From positions 1 to 64,000 of IMG/VR virus record IMGVR_UViG_3300021339_000006: a DNA stretch of 64,000 nucleotides; one strand, written 5' to 3'. The notes beneath the pieces are model-generated. The model saw nothing but the letters and a program-made list of their open reading frames with translations, was not told where the DNA came from and ran no database searches. Origin of the DNA: a virus. Below are positions 1 through 8,433 of the stretch, one piece after another. Made by a program: the position numbers and the translations under genes. Positions within the stretch are counted from its first letter, which is position 1. Each line of letters opens with the position of its first letter.

Positions 1-29
1 CTGGTGAATTCAATTCTAGTCCGTGCATA

Positions 30-641
30 TTATGGTTCGGCGGCGTATGCCGCGATGATGTCCGTGTCAGCAGATCCGAAACAAGTAAGCGTCATAAGAG
101 CCACCTTACTGGCAGCAAGCGAAGCCGGCGCCGCTGCACCTACAAACTTCCAAGCCGGAAACGTAAAGGTGCGCAATGAACTGTCGCCAATAATTTTCAC
201 CGTTATCGACTTGGGCGCGCCTCGGTTGGAGGTGGTGAACGTGATGTTGCCTGTGAGAGTGATTGTCCTGAAATTGTCATTGTCAAAATCGAGGGCAGTT
301 GTGCCTGCATAGGTGAGCGTAGAATGTGCGCCTCTGTGGTTGCCGACAAACAACGAAGCGGTGAGCTTGCCTACTGTAATCATGTCCGTCGCTGGATTGT
401 AGGACAGGATAACAGGCTGGCCGGACTCGTTGAGGTAGGTGATTTGGAAGATGCCCAAAGTCACACCAATGCTCACCATGTCCAGCAATCCGCTGCCTTC
501 CACAATGGTAAGCAACTCCGTTTCGAGTGGTGCTCCTGGGATCGCTGCTGCTGGCAACGCGTTGAGCTGCGCGAACGCAGCGTTGAGTTTAGCGCGGGCA
601 GAAGCACCGCTTTCTCCGTCATCAATATCATCTATTGGCAT
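30..641 (-). CDS. Tail fibre-like minor structural protein
   Basis: 203 aa, last structural gene at the left edge, directly after the tail tip gene. The N-terminus (about residues 1-45) is Ala-rich and helical. The C-terminal third has the alternating Thr/Phe pattern (LTGNITFTTSN, then TFPAWKFVG) seen in small beta-sandwich domains at the ends of many phage fibre and collar proteins. The ATG start follows TAAGGAGACACA, in which the TAA is the tail tip stop and AAGGAG the ribosome site. I infer an accessory fibre or tip decoration; the receptor is unknown. Confidence 0.6.
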   Translation of the reverse strand: MPIDDIDDGESGASARAKLNAAFAQLNALPAAAIPGAPLETELLTIVEGSGLLDMVSIGVTLGIFQITYLNESGQPVILSYNPATDMITVGKLTASLFVGNHRGAHSTLTYAGTTALDFDNDNFRTITLTGNITFTTSNRGAPKSITVKIIGDSSLRTFTFPAWKFVGAAAPASLAASKVALMTLTCFGSADTDIIAAYAAEP

Positions 642-650
642 TGTGTCTCC

Positions 651-3600
651 TTAATCTTCCCAAACTTCTCCATCGTTCCACGCCCCACCATCGTCCCACA
701 GTCCGCCTGCAAGCAACCAAGTCGGAGGCTCTGGCGCGAGGATCGTCTGTTGCGCGGATACGTTAGTGGAAATCTCGTTTCCCCACACGTCGAAAATCCC
801 AATCCTCCAATACAGATTTGGATGGATGCCGACAACAGCGTAGGGAGCAAACACTTCTACCGGCAGCGCATCGCCCGGATCTACCGCAGTGTGCGTCAAC
901 GTAGGCGCAGTCACCGCAGGATCGAAATCCTCTTCTTCCGTGAACCAAACCTTCAACACGTTTGCATCTGGGTGGACTGGATTCGTCCAAGTCAAATGAT
1001 AGGTGTAAACCGTTTCATCAGAATTGATTTCTGAAAGAGAAGACGCAAGCCCTGTAGGCGCTGGAGGCATAGCATTCTCAAGTTCTATGCTGATAGGAAG
1101 CTCATACGGTTCCAACGCTAGGGTTTCCTCGTCCCGAACGATTGCATCAATTTCAAACAAGTGTTCACGCACCACATTGCCATCTGCCACTGCATCATCG
1201 TAATCGTAAACAAAGGTCAGACTGGTCTGTTCCACAGTGCGCTTGAGCACAGGCGCAGAACCGCTGTTGTCATAAACCTTGATCAGATACTTGTCGATGC
1301 CCGTATCTCCCCACCAGTAAACGCCCCACTCCAATGCCTCCCACGGAACGTTGTTTGTTAATCCGTGGATTGGACTGATGGTTATTGTATCGTAAATCCA
1401 CGGCCCTTGCCCTACAGCACTGAGCGCAGCCACGCGCACCGTTATGTCTCCCGGAGAAACCACAAAACCTTTGCTGGCGGCGCTGGTCGTGCCTACAGGC
1501 TCCCAAGACATTCCATCGTCGTAGGAGATTTCGATGACATAACTCACTGCACCAATTGCAGGCGACCAGGATGCTGTGATGGCGTCCAACCCTGCCCACT
1601 GCGATACGTTCAAAGTATGGATGACTGGCAAATCCGGATCGTCCGGGAATGTCGGCGTGGTCAAAGGTGGCGCAGTTAATGCATCAAACGTATGGATGAT
1701 TGGCGCATTGTTGACCAGTGTGATTTTGACGCGCTCTCCTCCCTGCGGTTCGATCTTAACCACCTTCCCATATTTCACCTGCTGGTCAATGATGCCGAAA
1801 ACAAACATCATCGGTTCCGTCTTTCCAGTAAGCAGAAAGTCAATGTCTTCTTCCGTCGTGATGATCACCTGCTGAGGATCAGACATTTCTTCCACCTCTA
1901 ACGGCCCAACGACCCCTCCGCGTTTGTCCCGCAGAAGCATTTCATAAACACCACTGTCACCAAAATGCAGAGGCTCGGACACCTGGAGCAGGAACTGATT
2001 GCCCGACATTTCTTCCACCGCCACAATGTAGCCAAATTGTGCCCACCTCGGAACATCATGCGCGACTGCTACCAAGTCCCCATAACTGGGAATGAAACCT
2101 TCCATCCCTGTTTCGATCACAATGTTCTCGCGCAGGTAACGTTTGGTTGCCAACAAGAACAGTCCTTCGCGGTAAGCGTGATTTCGATCCTGCACGCCTG
2201 GAATCCGAATGTCCTCTGGATGATCAGAAGTTCCTCCGGGCAACGTGCAAACGACCACCTCCTGTTTGTAACCAGTCGAAGGCTCGGTGTATTCGATTGC
2301 GATGGAATCAAAGTCGTTCGGCTCCCAAAGTTTGATGTCTAGTTGGAACGATCCTTTCACCGTGTTGTCAGGCGTGAACATTGTGACAGGAACAGACAAC
2401 GGTCCATCCCTGCGCATTGTAATCAACGATCCCGACAGCAACGGCACCGCCCTGCCTACGCGCGCAATAGTCTTTGCCGCGTCCCATACTGTAATTGGAT
2501 CACGGAACGTCCAGTCAAAGTATTCGGAACGTCCTGCATATTCTGCATCCAAAGTCTCCAACGAGTCCCAATCGAAGAACACGTCATCAGCCACCCTGCC
2601 ACCATAGGCACTTCGGAACACATCAACGAACGCCCACACGATGGAACGCGTGGCGACTGGATCAGACCAAGTGCCACTGGACTCACGTATGGGCAGCTTG
2701 CGCGTGGCGACCACGTTGAACTTTTCTGCTGTTCTGCTGTTGAGGTTGTTGGTAGCACGGATCTTGACTGCGAGCAGTGTGACATTGCCGTAGTCCGGCT
2801 CCTCTCCAGTAATGAACCCACGCAATCCTTCCCAAACAACTTGATCGTTTCCGACAGCAACGCGGATTCGATCATTTGTCCTACGCATCCTCACCTCGTA
2901 GCGTCCCGGCGTCACGTCCTTCCCAAACGTAATGCGCTGTGGTGTGGTTGTGCGCATCCTAATCTCGTTGTCATCCAGCAAAGAGGAGTAGGACGTAATT
3001 GGGGCCCCGGCATCATCAATGCGTCGATAGACAACTTCCACAAACACCGACCTGGGCTTGAGCCGTCCTTTCTTGTCGCTGACGTAAAGCCCTCGAGGGA
3101 ATACAAGATCTATCTCCAGGCGCTGCGCTTCTGTGCTTGGTGGATTGGCAGGAAACGGCCCGACCCAACCTGGCGCTGCATACTCAATTTGGTTGAGACC
3201 GTAAAGCGTCTGCCCACCAGCTTCCACTGACGTGATAACGTTGGTGGAGAACAATGTTGGCACTCCGCCCGGCTCAATAATTTCGTGCTCGACCTCCTCA
3301 AAGTTTTCAATCGGCGTGTCACCAATGCTGATAGTGTCGATGGCGTAAACGCCTTGACCTATGCACAGGAGTGAATGTTGGAATTGATCGTTCCCTACGT
3401 AGCGATAAAAAGGACGTGACGCCAGCGATGGATAAATCCGGTTCCTGCCATAGTTGCATTCGATCGGCTCTCCCAACCGAATGGCATTCATCTTCCCTTG
3501 GTTAGAAAATACTGGTGAGGACGCTGGAAGCTCACCCGGAGTCTCGGGCGTCTTCATTGTCACTGCCATCACAATGACCAACGCAATAAGGAGGACGATC

Positions 3601-3857
3601 AAAATGATCACCACCCACTCGTATCCAACAACTGCAACGAAGTTGACAACGTCATCCTTTTGAATCAACCGCGTGTTCCATTCATCACGCATCACTGGCT
3701 GTCCGTTAATGATGCAGATGGTGGGCTTTTCAAATTCCACGAAACCTGGCTTGGTAAGCTCTAGCCATTGGCGAATGGTCACGCCTCCAGGGTGATGGTG
3801 CTTCTGCGCATCCTTCAAAGGATGGAACGGATCTACAACTTCAAGGATGAATGCCAT
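651..3857 (-). CDS. Tail tip / host specificity protein J-like, with I-like N-terminus
   Basis: 1068 aa. This is the central tail tip (fibre hub) protein that contacts the host. Residues about 48-79 (ICIINGQPV...DDVVNFVAVVG) resemble the beta-grasp fold of lambda tail assembly protein I, followed by a very hydrophobic segment at 81-102 that looks like a membrane helix. The rest resembles lambda J: a hub region, then fibronectin type III-like repeats from about 745 (VSYVIEISYDDGMSWEPVG) to the C-terminus. It overlaps the NlpC/P60 gene by 17 nt, the usual K-I-J order of lambdoid tails, here with I and J apparently fused. The C-terminal end probably sets receptor specificity. Confidence 0.85.
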   Translation of the reverse strand: MAFILEVVDPFHPLKDAQKHHHPGGVTIRQWLELTKPGFVEFEKPTICIINGQPVMRDEWNTRLIQKDDVVNFVAVVGYEWVVIILIVLLIALVIVMAVTMKTPETPGELPASSPVFSNQGKMNAIRLGEPIECNYGRNRIYPSLASRPFYRYVGNDQFQHSLLCIGQGVYAIDTISIGDTPIENFEEVEHEIIEPGGVPTLFSTNVITSVEAGGQTLYGLNQIEYAAPGWVGPFPANPPSTEAQRLEIDLVFPRGLYVSDKKGRLKPRSVFVEVVYRRIDDAGAPITSYSSLLDDNEIRMRTTTPQRITFGKDVTPGRYEVRMRRTNDRIRVAVGNDQVVWEGLRGFITGEEPDYGNVTLLAVKIRATNNLNSRTAEKFNVVATRKLPIRESSGTWSDPVATRSIVWAFVDVFRSAYGGRVADDVFFDWDSLETLDAEYAGRSEYFDWTFRDPITVWDAAKTIARVGRAVPLLSGSLITMRRDGPLSVPVTMFTPDNTVKGSFQLDIKLWEPNDFDSIAIEYTEPSTGYKQEVVVCTLPGGTSDHPEDIRIPGVQDRNHAYREGLFLLATKRYLRENIVIETGMEGFIPSYGDLVAVAHDVPRWAQFGYIVAVEEMSGNQFLLQVSEPLHFGDSGVYEMLLRDKRGGVVGPLEVEEMSDPQQVIITTEEDIDFLLTGKTEPMMFVFGIIDQQVKYGKVVKIEPQGGERVKITLVNNAPIIHTFDALTAPPLTTPTFPDDPDLPVIHTLNVSQWAGLDAITASWSPAIGAVSYVIEISYDDGMSWEPVGTTSAASKGFVVSPGDITVRVAALSAVGQGPWIYDTITISPIHGLTNNVPWEALEWGVYWWGDTGIDKYLIKVYDNSGSAPVLKRTVEQTSLTFVYDYDDAVADGNVVREHLFEIDAIVRDEETLALEPYELPISIELENAMPPAPTGLASSLSEINSDETVYTYHLTWTNPVHPDANVLKVWFTEEEDFDPAVTAPTLTHTAVDPGDALPVEVFAPYAVVGIHPNLYWRIGIFDVWGNEISTNVSAQQTILAPEPPTWLLAGGLWDDGGAWNDGEVWED

Positions 3858-4290
3858 AACGATAAAACTTGATTGTCCTCATTCCACGAAGGCGCAGGCG
3901 CCGGATGCTTTCTGCCGCTACAGCCAAACCGTTCCATGCATGAATCACTTTACCACCATCGTCTTGCGTCCACAGTCCGACATGATGTGGAATTACCTGT
4001 TGACTCATAGCAACCGCGCAGCGTTCCACAGGCTTTGGGATTTCTGTCCATTGCGCAGCAACTTGATTGGCTATCTCTCTCGAAACCGCCAACACATCTG
4101 CGCAACGGAAGTGAGGATGGAGAGGCAGTTCGATTTGATCAATCTCTGAATAAACAAGGCACAACAGTCCCCAACAGTCCACGCCGTTACGATCCCGACC
4201 GCCATCTACAAACGGCAGGCCGATATAGCGCAAAGCCCAATGGACATCTGGACCTCCTGCATACCGAATGATTGTTTTGTCCTGTATCAT
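3841..4290 (-). CDS. NlpC/P60 family tail peptidase (lambda K-like)
   Basis: 149 aa cysteine peptidase. The catalytic Cys is in NGVDCWGL (about residue 39) and the His is in PHHVGLW (about 103), the standard NlpC/P60 pair. In lambda-like tails this protein sits at the tip and cuts cell-wall peptides during DNA entry. The ATG overlaps the DUF1833 stop as ATGA, and the gene end overlaps the J-like gene. Confidence 0.88.
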   Translation of the reverse strand: MIQDKTIIRYAGGPDVHWALRYIGLPFVDGGRDRNGVDCWGLLCLVYSEIDQIELPLHPHFRCADVLAVSREIANQVAAQWTEIPKPVERCAVAMSQQVIPHHVGLWTQDDGGKVIHAWNGLAVAAESIRRLRLRGMRTIKFYRYGIHP

Positions 4291-4790
4291 CCTAGGGACG
4301 GGAAGCGCGCCCGCGTGTAAAGTTCCGAAGGGAATTTCTCATTCACCAAATCCATAAACGTGGCACGTCCTGAAACCTGCAGATCGGTGATGTGGATGTC
4401 TTTCAAATACAGAACAAGCGGTGGAATCATTTGAGGTGCTGTCAGGTCGGTGCTGAGATATGGCCGATAGATTACTTCAACAGGAACATCCGTTGACTTC
4501 GCTGTGTTGACAAAATCACTCACAGCCCTGTCAATGTTGTCCACTCCAATAGTCAAACTCCGAAACCCTTCCTCGTTCTCTGCCGGCAGCGTGAACTGGA
4601 AGCCAGCCGGCCGATACACTTTTGAAATTCCATTCTCGTCCAATGCAGTAACAGGCAACGGCGCCTTCACAATGTAGATGGGCGCCTGCACGCCTGTCTG
4701 CCGAATCTCCAACGTGTCAATAATGACCTGCTGGGATGGTGCGCTGGCGTATGCCTCTTTGATTGCGTCCTGTAGTGAAGGGTTTGGCAT
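4287..4790 (-). CDS. DUF1833-like minor tail protein
   Basis: 167 aa. Sequence layout and position (between a distal tail protein and NlpC/P60) match the DUF1833 minor tail proteins, which hold the place of lambda L. Typical stretches are YRPAGFQFTLPAENEEG and the C-terminal region with KDIHITDLQVSGRATFMDLVNEKFP. It is all-beta by pattern with no membrane segment. It probably joins the tail tube end to the J-like hub. The family assignment is from memory of conserved blocks. Confidence 0.72.
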   Translation of the reverse strand: MPNPSLQDAIKEAYASAPSQQVIIDTLEIRQTGVQAPIYIVKAPLPVTALDENGISKVYRPAGFQFTLPAENEEGFRSLTIGVDNIDRAVSDFVNTAKSTDVPVEVIYRPYLSTDLTAPQMIPPLVLYLKDIHITDLQVSGRATFMDLVNEKFPSELYTRARFPSLG

Positions 4791-4793
4791 AGT

Positions 4794-5546
4794 TCAAGCG
4801 CACTTGGCGTAGAGCACTTCCGAAAAGTAGAACGGAACGGCAGTCCTATCCCACGCCAAACAGATTGCGTTCAATGGTCCGTTGGCACCCTCGTCCACCA
4901 CCTTGTCCGTTGCCAGGATTGCTCCAGAATAATGCGTGTCTCCAGCAGCCAGGTTGATCACGCTTTTGATTGCGTCCAGTCGGTCCTGCAAATCCTCCTC
5001 AATGGGTGACGCTTCCATTGCCTCTACCAACCTTTCGTAGGGCGTGTCCACTGCGTGCGCTGAGGATTTGAAAATAGAACCAATCGACCAGTTCGCATCT
5101 CCGTCTGTTCCCTTGTCAATCAAGAGCACACAGATATACCGATTGGCAGAAGGGAGGTGGCTCATTTTGAAGGCCGTGCTTACCTCTCCAGTTGCTGACA
5201 GCACGTTCCCTACTTTGGTGGTGGCTGCGAAGGAATTGGTAAGATGGTAGTGATTCGTGTCTCTTGTCCATGTCGGCACAACAGTAACGCCTCCAAAGAA
5301 GTTGGAAGTGTTTACGCCCAGCGGGCCATTCGTCAAACCGACTGCTGGATTCGACATCACGCCAGCATACAAACGAGGCGTCCCTGTGATATCGGCACCT
5401 GTGTCACCCATTGCCATCCTCATTCCAATCCGCAGCCTGCTCCAATCGTTTCCAATGGACAGCACGCGCGCAGCGGTTGATTGAGCCAACAACAGCCGAC
5501 TCTCTGCGATTGCGCTAATAGTTACCGAAGCAATAGATGAACTCAT
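4794..5546 (-). CDS. Tail-associated protein of unknown function
   Basis: 250 aa from the ATG at 5546, which overlaps the previous stop as ATGA and follows GGAG by 9 nt. The open frame extends 5 codons further upstream, but that start has no ribosome site. The N-terminal half is Ser/Thr/Gly-rich and beta-like; no family recognised. Its place between the enlarged tail-tube paralogue and the DUF1833 protein suggests a distal tail or tip-associated role. Confidence 0.55.
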   Translation of the reverse strand: MSSSIASVTISAIAESRLLLAQSTAARVLSIGNDWSRLRIGMRMAMGDTGADITGTPRLYAGVMSNPAVGLTNGPLGVNTSNFFGGVTVVPTWTRDTNHYHLTNSFAATTKVGNVLSATGEVSTAFKMSHLPSANRYICVLLIDKGTDGDANWSIGSIFKSSAHAVDTPYERLVEAMEASPIEEDLQDRLDAIKSVINLAAGDTHYSGAILATDKVVDEGANGPLNAICLAWDRTAVPFYFSEVLYAKCA

Positions 5547-6613
5547 GTATCGAATCTCCATGCACCAGCCATACCAGTGCCTCCGTTTAGTGAATCTGTA
5601 ATAGGCGCTTGGTCGTCGTAGGATTCAAAGGTGTCACCCACAACCTCAAACGCAGGATTGGACACAATCCAATTTGCACCGAATCCTGTTCCTGCGAGCA
5701 AAGCCATTGCTGGCGTTCCTTGGACTACATTGCCGACAATGTCACCCACAGGGTAGCAATCGAATTTATCACCACCCACCGCAATGAGATCTGGACTGTC
5801 CAATGTGGTCACCGAACAGGACGCCAAATCAAACACAACAAAATCGTGCTCGTGTGCCAGCAGCGAAGCGTTCTCCCTGATAGGACTGGTGGAAGTGATA
5901 ACGGCCGAAACAGGGAACGTCCCAACGTCATTCGGAGAAACAGTGATCACGATCACAACTTCATCCCCTGCCGCAATGGGATCCAACACACCAGAGAGAA
6001 CATCGCCTTCTTGGATCATTGGCTGGTCGGCTTCAATAAAGGTGAAGCTGTCAGGAAGTGTGATGGTGAAGCTGACGTTCTCCGCTGTAACAAAACTGGA
6101 TAAGTTCTCAATGCGAACTCGAAACGTGTTCGATTGGGATCTGAACATCAAATCCTCAGTCGGCTCCACCTCCAACCAAAGCGTCACCAAGGTGTCGTTG
6201 AATGTTGGTGCGACCTCTTCCTCGTCATTGTTGTGGTTGCTCGGTTGGATTGTTAGCTGCGCGGTGGGCTGTTCTCCTTCAGTAAAGGCATTTGGTGTGC
6301 ATTCCTCGATCCATCCCCAAAACATCACACTCGATCCGTCAGGAAACGAAACCGTAATGATTTGGTTGACCGCCACCTGTTCTCCAATCTGGACCAAACC
6401 TTCAAACGCAAACGCCACTGTTGCTGAGACTGGTGTGAGAGTTTTCAATGCCCTTCCAGCCATCGTGCGCCAAGTGGTGTTGCGCATCGTGGTGGTATCT
6501 ATTGGGCCGCCGGCTGTCATCCCTGGCGGTGTCACCTCTTTCTCGAAGATCGGAAGGTCGGACAGATTTTGAAAAACTAAAGTCGTCGAATGCCCATCCT
6601 CGTATGGTCTCAT
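5543..6613 (-). CDS. Second tail-tube-like protein with large C-terminal extension
   Basis: 356 aa. Residues 1-140 closely match the 147-aa tail tube protein at 12769-13212: both share FEKEVTPPGMTAGGPIDTTT (or its near copy), MRNTTWRTM, VSATVAFAFE, FWGWIEE.TP.AFTEGEQPTA and LTIQPSNH. After residue about 140 this copy continues with an Ig/DUF11-like region (RVRIENLSSFVTAENVSFTITLP) and a further C-terminal domain. Being placed after the tape measure, it may form the last tube ring or a distal adaptor. ATGA overlap with the gene upstream. Confidence 0.75.
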   Translation of the reverse strand: MRPYEDGHSTTLVFQNLSDLPIFEKEVTPPGMTAGGPIDTTTMRNTTWRTMAGRALKTLTPVSATVAFAFEGLVQIGEQVAVNQIITVSFPDGSSVMFWGWIEECTPNAFTEGEQPTAQLTIQPSNHNNDEEEVAPTFNDTLVTLWLEVEPTEDLMFRSQSNTFRVRIENLSSFVTAENVSFTITLPDSFTFIEADQPMIQEGDVLSGVLDPIAAGDEVVIVITVSPNDVGTFPVSAVITSTSPIRENASLLAHEHDFVVFDLASCSVTTLDSPDLIAVGGDKFDCYPVGDIVGNVVQGTPAMALLAGTGFGANWIVSNPAFEVVGDTFESYDDQAPITDSLNGGTGMAGAWRFDT

Positions 6614-6999
6614 ATTGTGCAGAGCTTCGCTGTCACCGCCATCAGGTTGTCAGAACGTGCCATCCCGTATTCCGGTTCCAAGAATCGTACCTCCGTATCC
6701 ACTCCAAACAACTCAATCACAAACGGAAGGGAACCATGCTCAAGTTCCTCCTCAAAGAAGGTTCGGAACAAGGCAAACTTGTCGTCCGTAAAGTTCCAAC
6801 TCACATCGTAGATGCTCCACAATGTCTCTGCGTGCCTGCGCGTGCGAGAACGCCCCGTCTCCATCACGGTAATCTCGTTGCGAGGACTAGACAGAATTTG
6901 TGGATTTACCAATGGGAGTGGCAGGCTGTCCGGCCAGTAAATGGAATCGCTGTCCACAACGCGAAGGTAGCTGGGCAATACTGGCAGGACAAGCGGCAT
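6610..6999 (-). CDS. Minor tail protein, paralogue of the 9148-9528 product
   Basis: 129 aa. It shares size and motif order with the 126-aa protein at 9148-9528: an N-terminal WP..LPLPLV motif, then a R.R..... segment, W...D.....R.F.E..L, and a beta-rich C-terminus. This suggests a duplicated tail component near the distal tail. The ATG follows GAGGGCGGGCA and is the first gene after a terminator and a 20-bp repeat, so it may begin a new transcript. Confidence 0.55.
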   Translation of the reverse strand: MPLVLPVLPSYLRVVDSDSIYWPDSLPLPLVNPQILSSPRNEITVMETGRSRTRRHAETLWSIYDVSWNFTDDKFALFRTFFEEELEHGSLPFVIELFGVDTEVRFLEPEYGMARSDNLMAVTAKLCTI

Positions 7000-7016
7000 T
7001 GCCCGCCCTCATTTCC

Positions 7017-7036
7017 GCCCTCAGCCTGACCTAGGC
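7017..7036 (+). repeat. 20-bp dispersed repeat, copy 1
   Basis: The plus strand reads GCCCTCAGCCTGACCTAGGC. The exact reverse complement is at 43380-43399, and a 1-substitution, 1-deletion version is at 40041-40059. Each copy contains an inverted GCCT/AGGC core and lies between genes. Confidence 0.8.
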
Positions 7037-7106
7037 GGCCCTGCAAGCTACTGCTACACGTGCAGACACTGCGCTTTGCGCAAATAAACAAGGAAGGGCG
7101 GTGCTG

Positions 7107-7152
7107 AAAAGCAAAACGCCCTCACGTCCTACCGAAGTAAAACGCAAGGGCG
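7107..7152 (-). terminator. Rho-independent terminator with UUCG inner loop
   Basis: On the minus strand a 10-bp stem (7143-7152 with 7117-7126, arms CGCCCTTGCG and CGTGAGGGCG, two G-T pairs) encloses a second short stem TAC-TTCG-GTA and is followed by TTTTGCTTTT. It would end transcripts running through the 67-aa gene before the tail-tip genes. Confidence 0.85.
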
Positions 7153-7188
7153 AGGCACCGGCGGAGGTAAGCCAACAGTGCCTAAACT

Positions 7189-7392
7189 TTACCGGCCACT
7201 GGGTTGGCTGGCGTCCGAAGCGAAGATCGCCTCAGCCTTTGCGTCCAGCTCTGCGCTTTGCTCAGGCGTCAGTTCCTGAGATTGCTGCGCGTGCTTCTTC
7301 AAGATGTTTGCGACCTCTTTGGCTTTTGCGGCAGCGTCTGCGGCTGCGGCTGCGAGCTCCAAGGCCTTCAATGCCATTGCGAATGTTTCCAT
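7189..7392 (-). CDS. Small Ala-rich helical protein
   Basis: 67 aa, not recognised. It is almost entirely predicted helix with a run of Ala (LAAAAADAAAKAK) in the N-terminal half and an acidic, Gln-rich second half. It sits four nucleotides after the lipoprotein gene and ends just before the terminator, so it is the last gene of the membrane/lysis-like cassette. No membrane segment is evident. Confidence 0.5.
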   Translation of the reverse strand: METFAMALKALELAAAAADAAAKAKEVANILKKHAQQSQELTPEQSAELDAKAEAIFASDASQPSGR

Positions 7393-7396
7393 AAAT

Positions 7397-7897
7397 TCAG
7401 TTCGGGTTGGTTACGGTGTTTGTGGTTGCTGGTGACTTGGTGGTCAGTTGCCTGACGGAATTGACTAGCGACGTCAACGAGGACATGACGCGCGCGATCT
7501 CGTTGGGATCGCCGTTCTTCTTCAGCGCCAACATGTTCGTCGAAAATATTTCCAAGGCTGTCGTTGCGCGTTCGATGTCGGAAGCACCTGGACCAGTGCC
7601 AGCTTTGTATTCTTTGAGCGCCTCGCGACTCTGCTTCCAAGCCGGCGGAAACTCTTTGCGCACCTGATCGACACCGCGGGAGACTTCCACCGGCAACGCA
7701 TGGCGGTTGTTCTTCTCCCAGTCGATTACCAGTTTGTAAATGTCGAGCGTGCTGCCTTGCACGCGCTCCGCATTGACAACCACAGGGTCGTGCCCTTCCG
7801 CAACAGGAACGGGTTTTACAGACCCGCAACCTGTCAGCACAGGAAGGGTAGTGGAAAGAAGTATCAAACAAGCCATCAGTGACATTAAGTATCGCAT
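7397..7897 (-). CDS. Lipoprotein with lipobox, possible outer-membrane lysis component
   Basis: 166 aa from the ATG at 7897; the frame stays open upstream but that part overlaps a hairpin. Residues 1-22 form a signal sequence ending in the lipobox LTGC, so the mature protein should be lipid-anchored at Cys. The remainder is helical with Lys/Arg and no further membrane segment. Beside two membrane proteins this could be an o-spanin-like or other late lipoprotein, but it is longer than most o-spanins. Function inferred from context only. Confidence 0.6.
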   Translation of the reverse strand: MRYLMSLMACLILLSTTLPVLTGCGSVKPVPVAEGHDPVVVNAERVQGSTLDIYKLVIDWEKNNRHALPVEVSRGVDQVRKEFPPAWKQSREALKEYKAGTGPGASDIERATTALEIFSTNMLALKKNGDPNEIARVMSSLTSLVNSVRQLTTKSPATTNTVTNPN

Positions 7898-7951
7898 AAG
7901 TGCTGGAGCAATACTGCGCTCGTCCTGCTTGCGCAAGCTCTTATTCAGGAA

Positions 7952-7983
7952 GGAAGGCGAACCCAACAACAAGTTCGCCTTCC
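7952..7983 (-). terminator. Perfect 11-bp hairpin after the holin-like gene
   Basis: Arms GGAAGGCGAAC and GTTCGCCTTCC pair perfectly around a 10-nt loop, 6 nt after the stop of the upstream gene. The following sequence is TTCCTGAATAAG, so the U-tract is poor; it may be a weak terminator or an RNA-stabilising structure. A 12-bp palindrome GCTTGCGCAAGC follows at 7928-7939. Confidence 0.6.
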
Positions 7984-7989
7984 CGGCAG

Positions 7990-8433
7990 TTACGGCAATC
8001 GTTTACCAGCCGAATCCACTGAGGCTGGAGTAAGTCCTTTTGTCATCGCGTTATGAACCACCTCACGTATGAACACCGCAAGCGCGCCTGCTTGTGTCAT
8101 GTCCACCCATCCAAGGTTGGCATCCGTCAAAGCCTTCAACCCAAAACCCAAACCCAAACCAACCACTGGAGTCAGCACTGGGATGAGCAGCGATGGGATT
8201 TTGGGTATGATGTATTTGATGAACGTCATAATAAACGGAACCACCACAGCGATCGCCCACTTCCAATAATCCTCCTTCGACGTTGGGATGGCATCGTTCT
8301 GGATGTTGCCAATACCAGGCACGCTGTTGGTGTAGGGGACGTCATTCGTTTGCGCGAAGATGTCCAGTGTGAATAACGCTGCCAACAAGGACAGCCCAAT
8401 AATAACTCTGATGTGTCTTTTCATAAATCTCAT
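7990..8433 (-). CDS. Membrane protein, holin candidate
   Basis: 147 aa from the ATG at 8433 (ATGA overlap with the upstream stop). An N-terminal hydrophobic segment (about residues 8-25) is followed by a polar loop, then two hydrophobic stretches (WAIAVVVPFIMTFIKYII and LLIPVLTPVVGLGLGFGL). Three putative membrane segments, size and the neighbouring lipoprotein and coiled-coil/TM gene fit a holin or lysis-related membrane protein. No endolysin gene is seen nearby, so the lysis role is tentative. Confidence 0.55.
   Translation of the reverse strand: MRFMKRHIRVIIGLSLLAALFTLDIFAQTNDVPYTNSVPGIGNIQNDAIPTSKEDYWKWAIAVVVPFIMTFIKYIIPKIPSLLIPVLTPVVGLGLGFGLKALTDANLGWVDMTQAGALAVFIREVVHNAMTKGLTPASVDSAGKRLP

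Larger units (their letters stand above)
7000..7188 (-). other. Intergenic control region of the tail operon
   Basis: 189 nt without a credible gene. From right to left it holds a strong intrinsic terminator (7107-7152), a GCGCAAAGCGC-type inverted repeat near 7070-7082, and a 20-bp repeat (7017-7036) found twice more in the window. I see no convincing -10/-35 pair, though a promoter for the downstream tail-tip genes would be expected here. Confidence 0.6.

Noticed and set aside
2343-3230. 295-aa plus-strand frame opposite the tail tip gene
   Set aside because: Shadow of a long coding gene; no ribosome site or protein-like pattern.
4794-5561. Upstream start at 5561 for the 250-aa tail protein
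   Set aside because: The ATG at 5546 has both the ATGA overlap and GGAG at correct spacing; the upstream one has neither.
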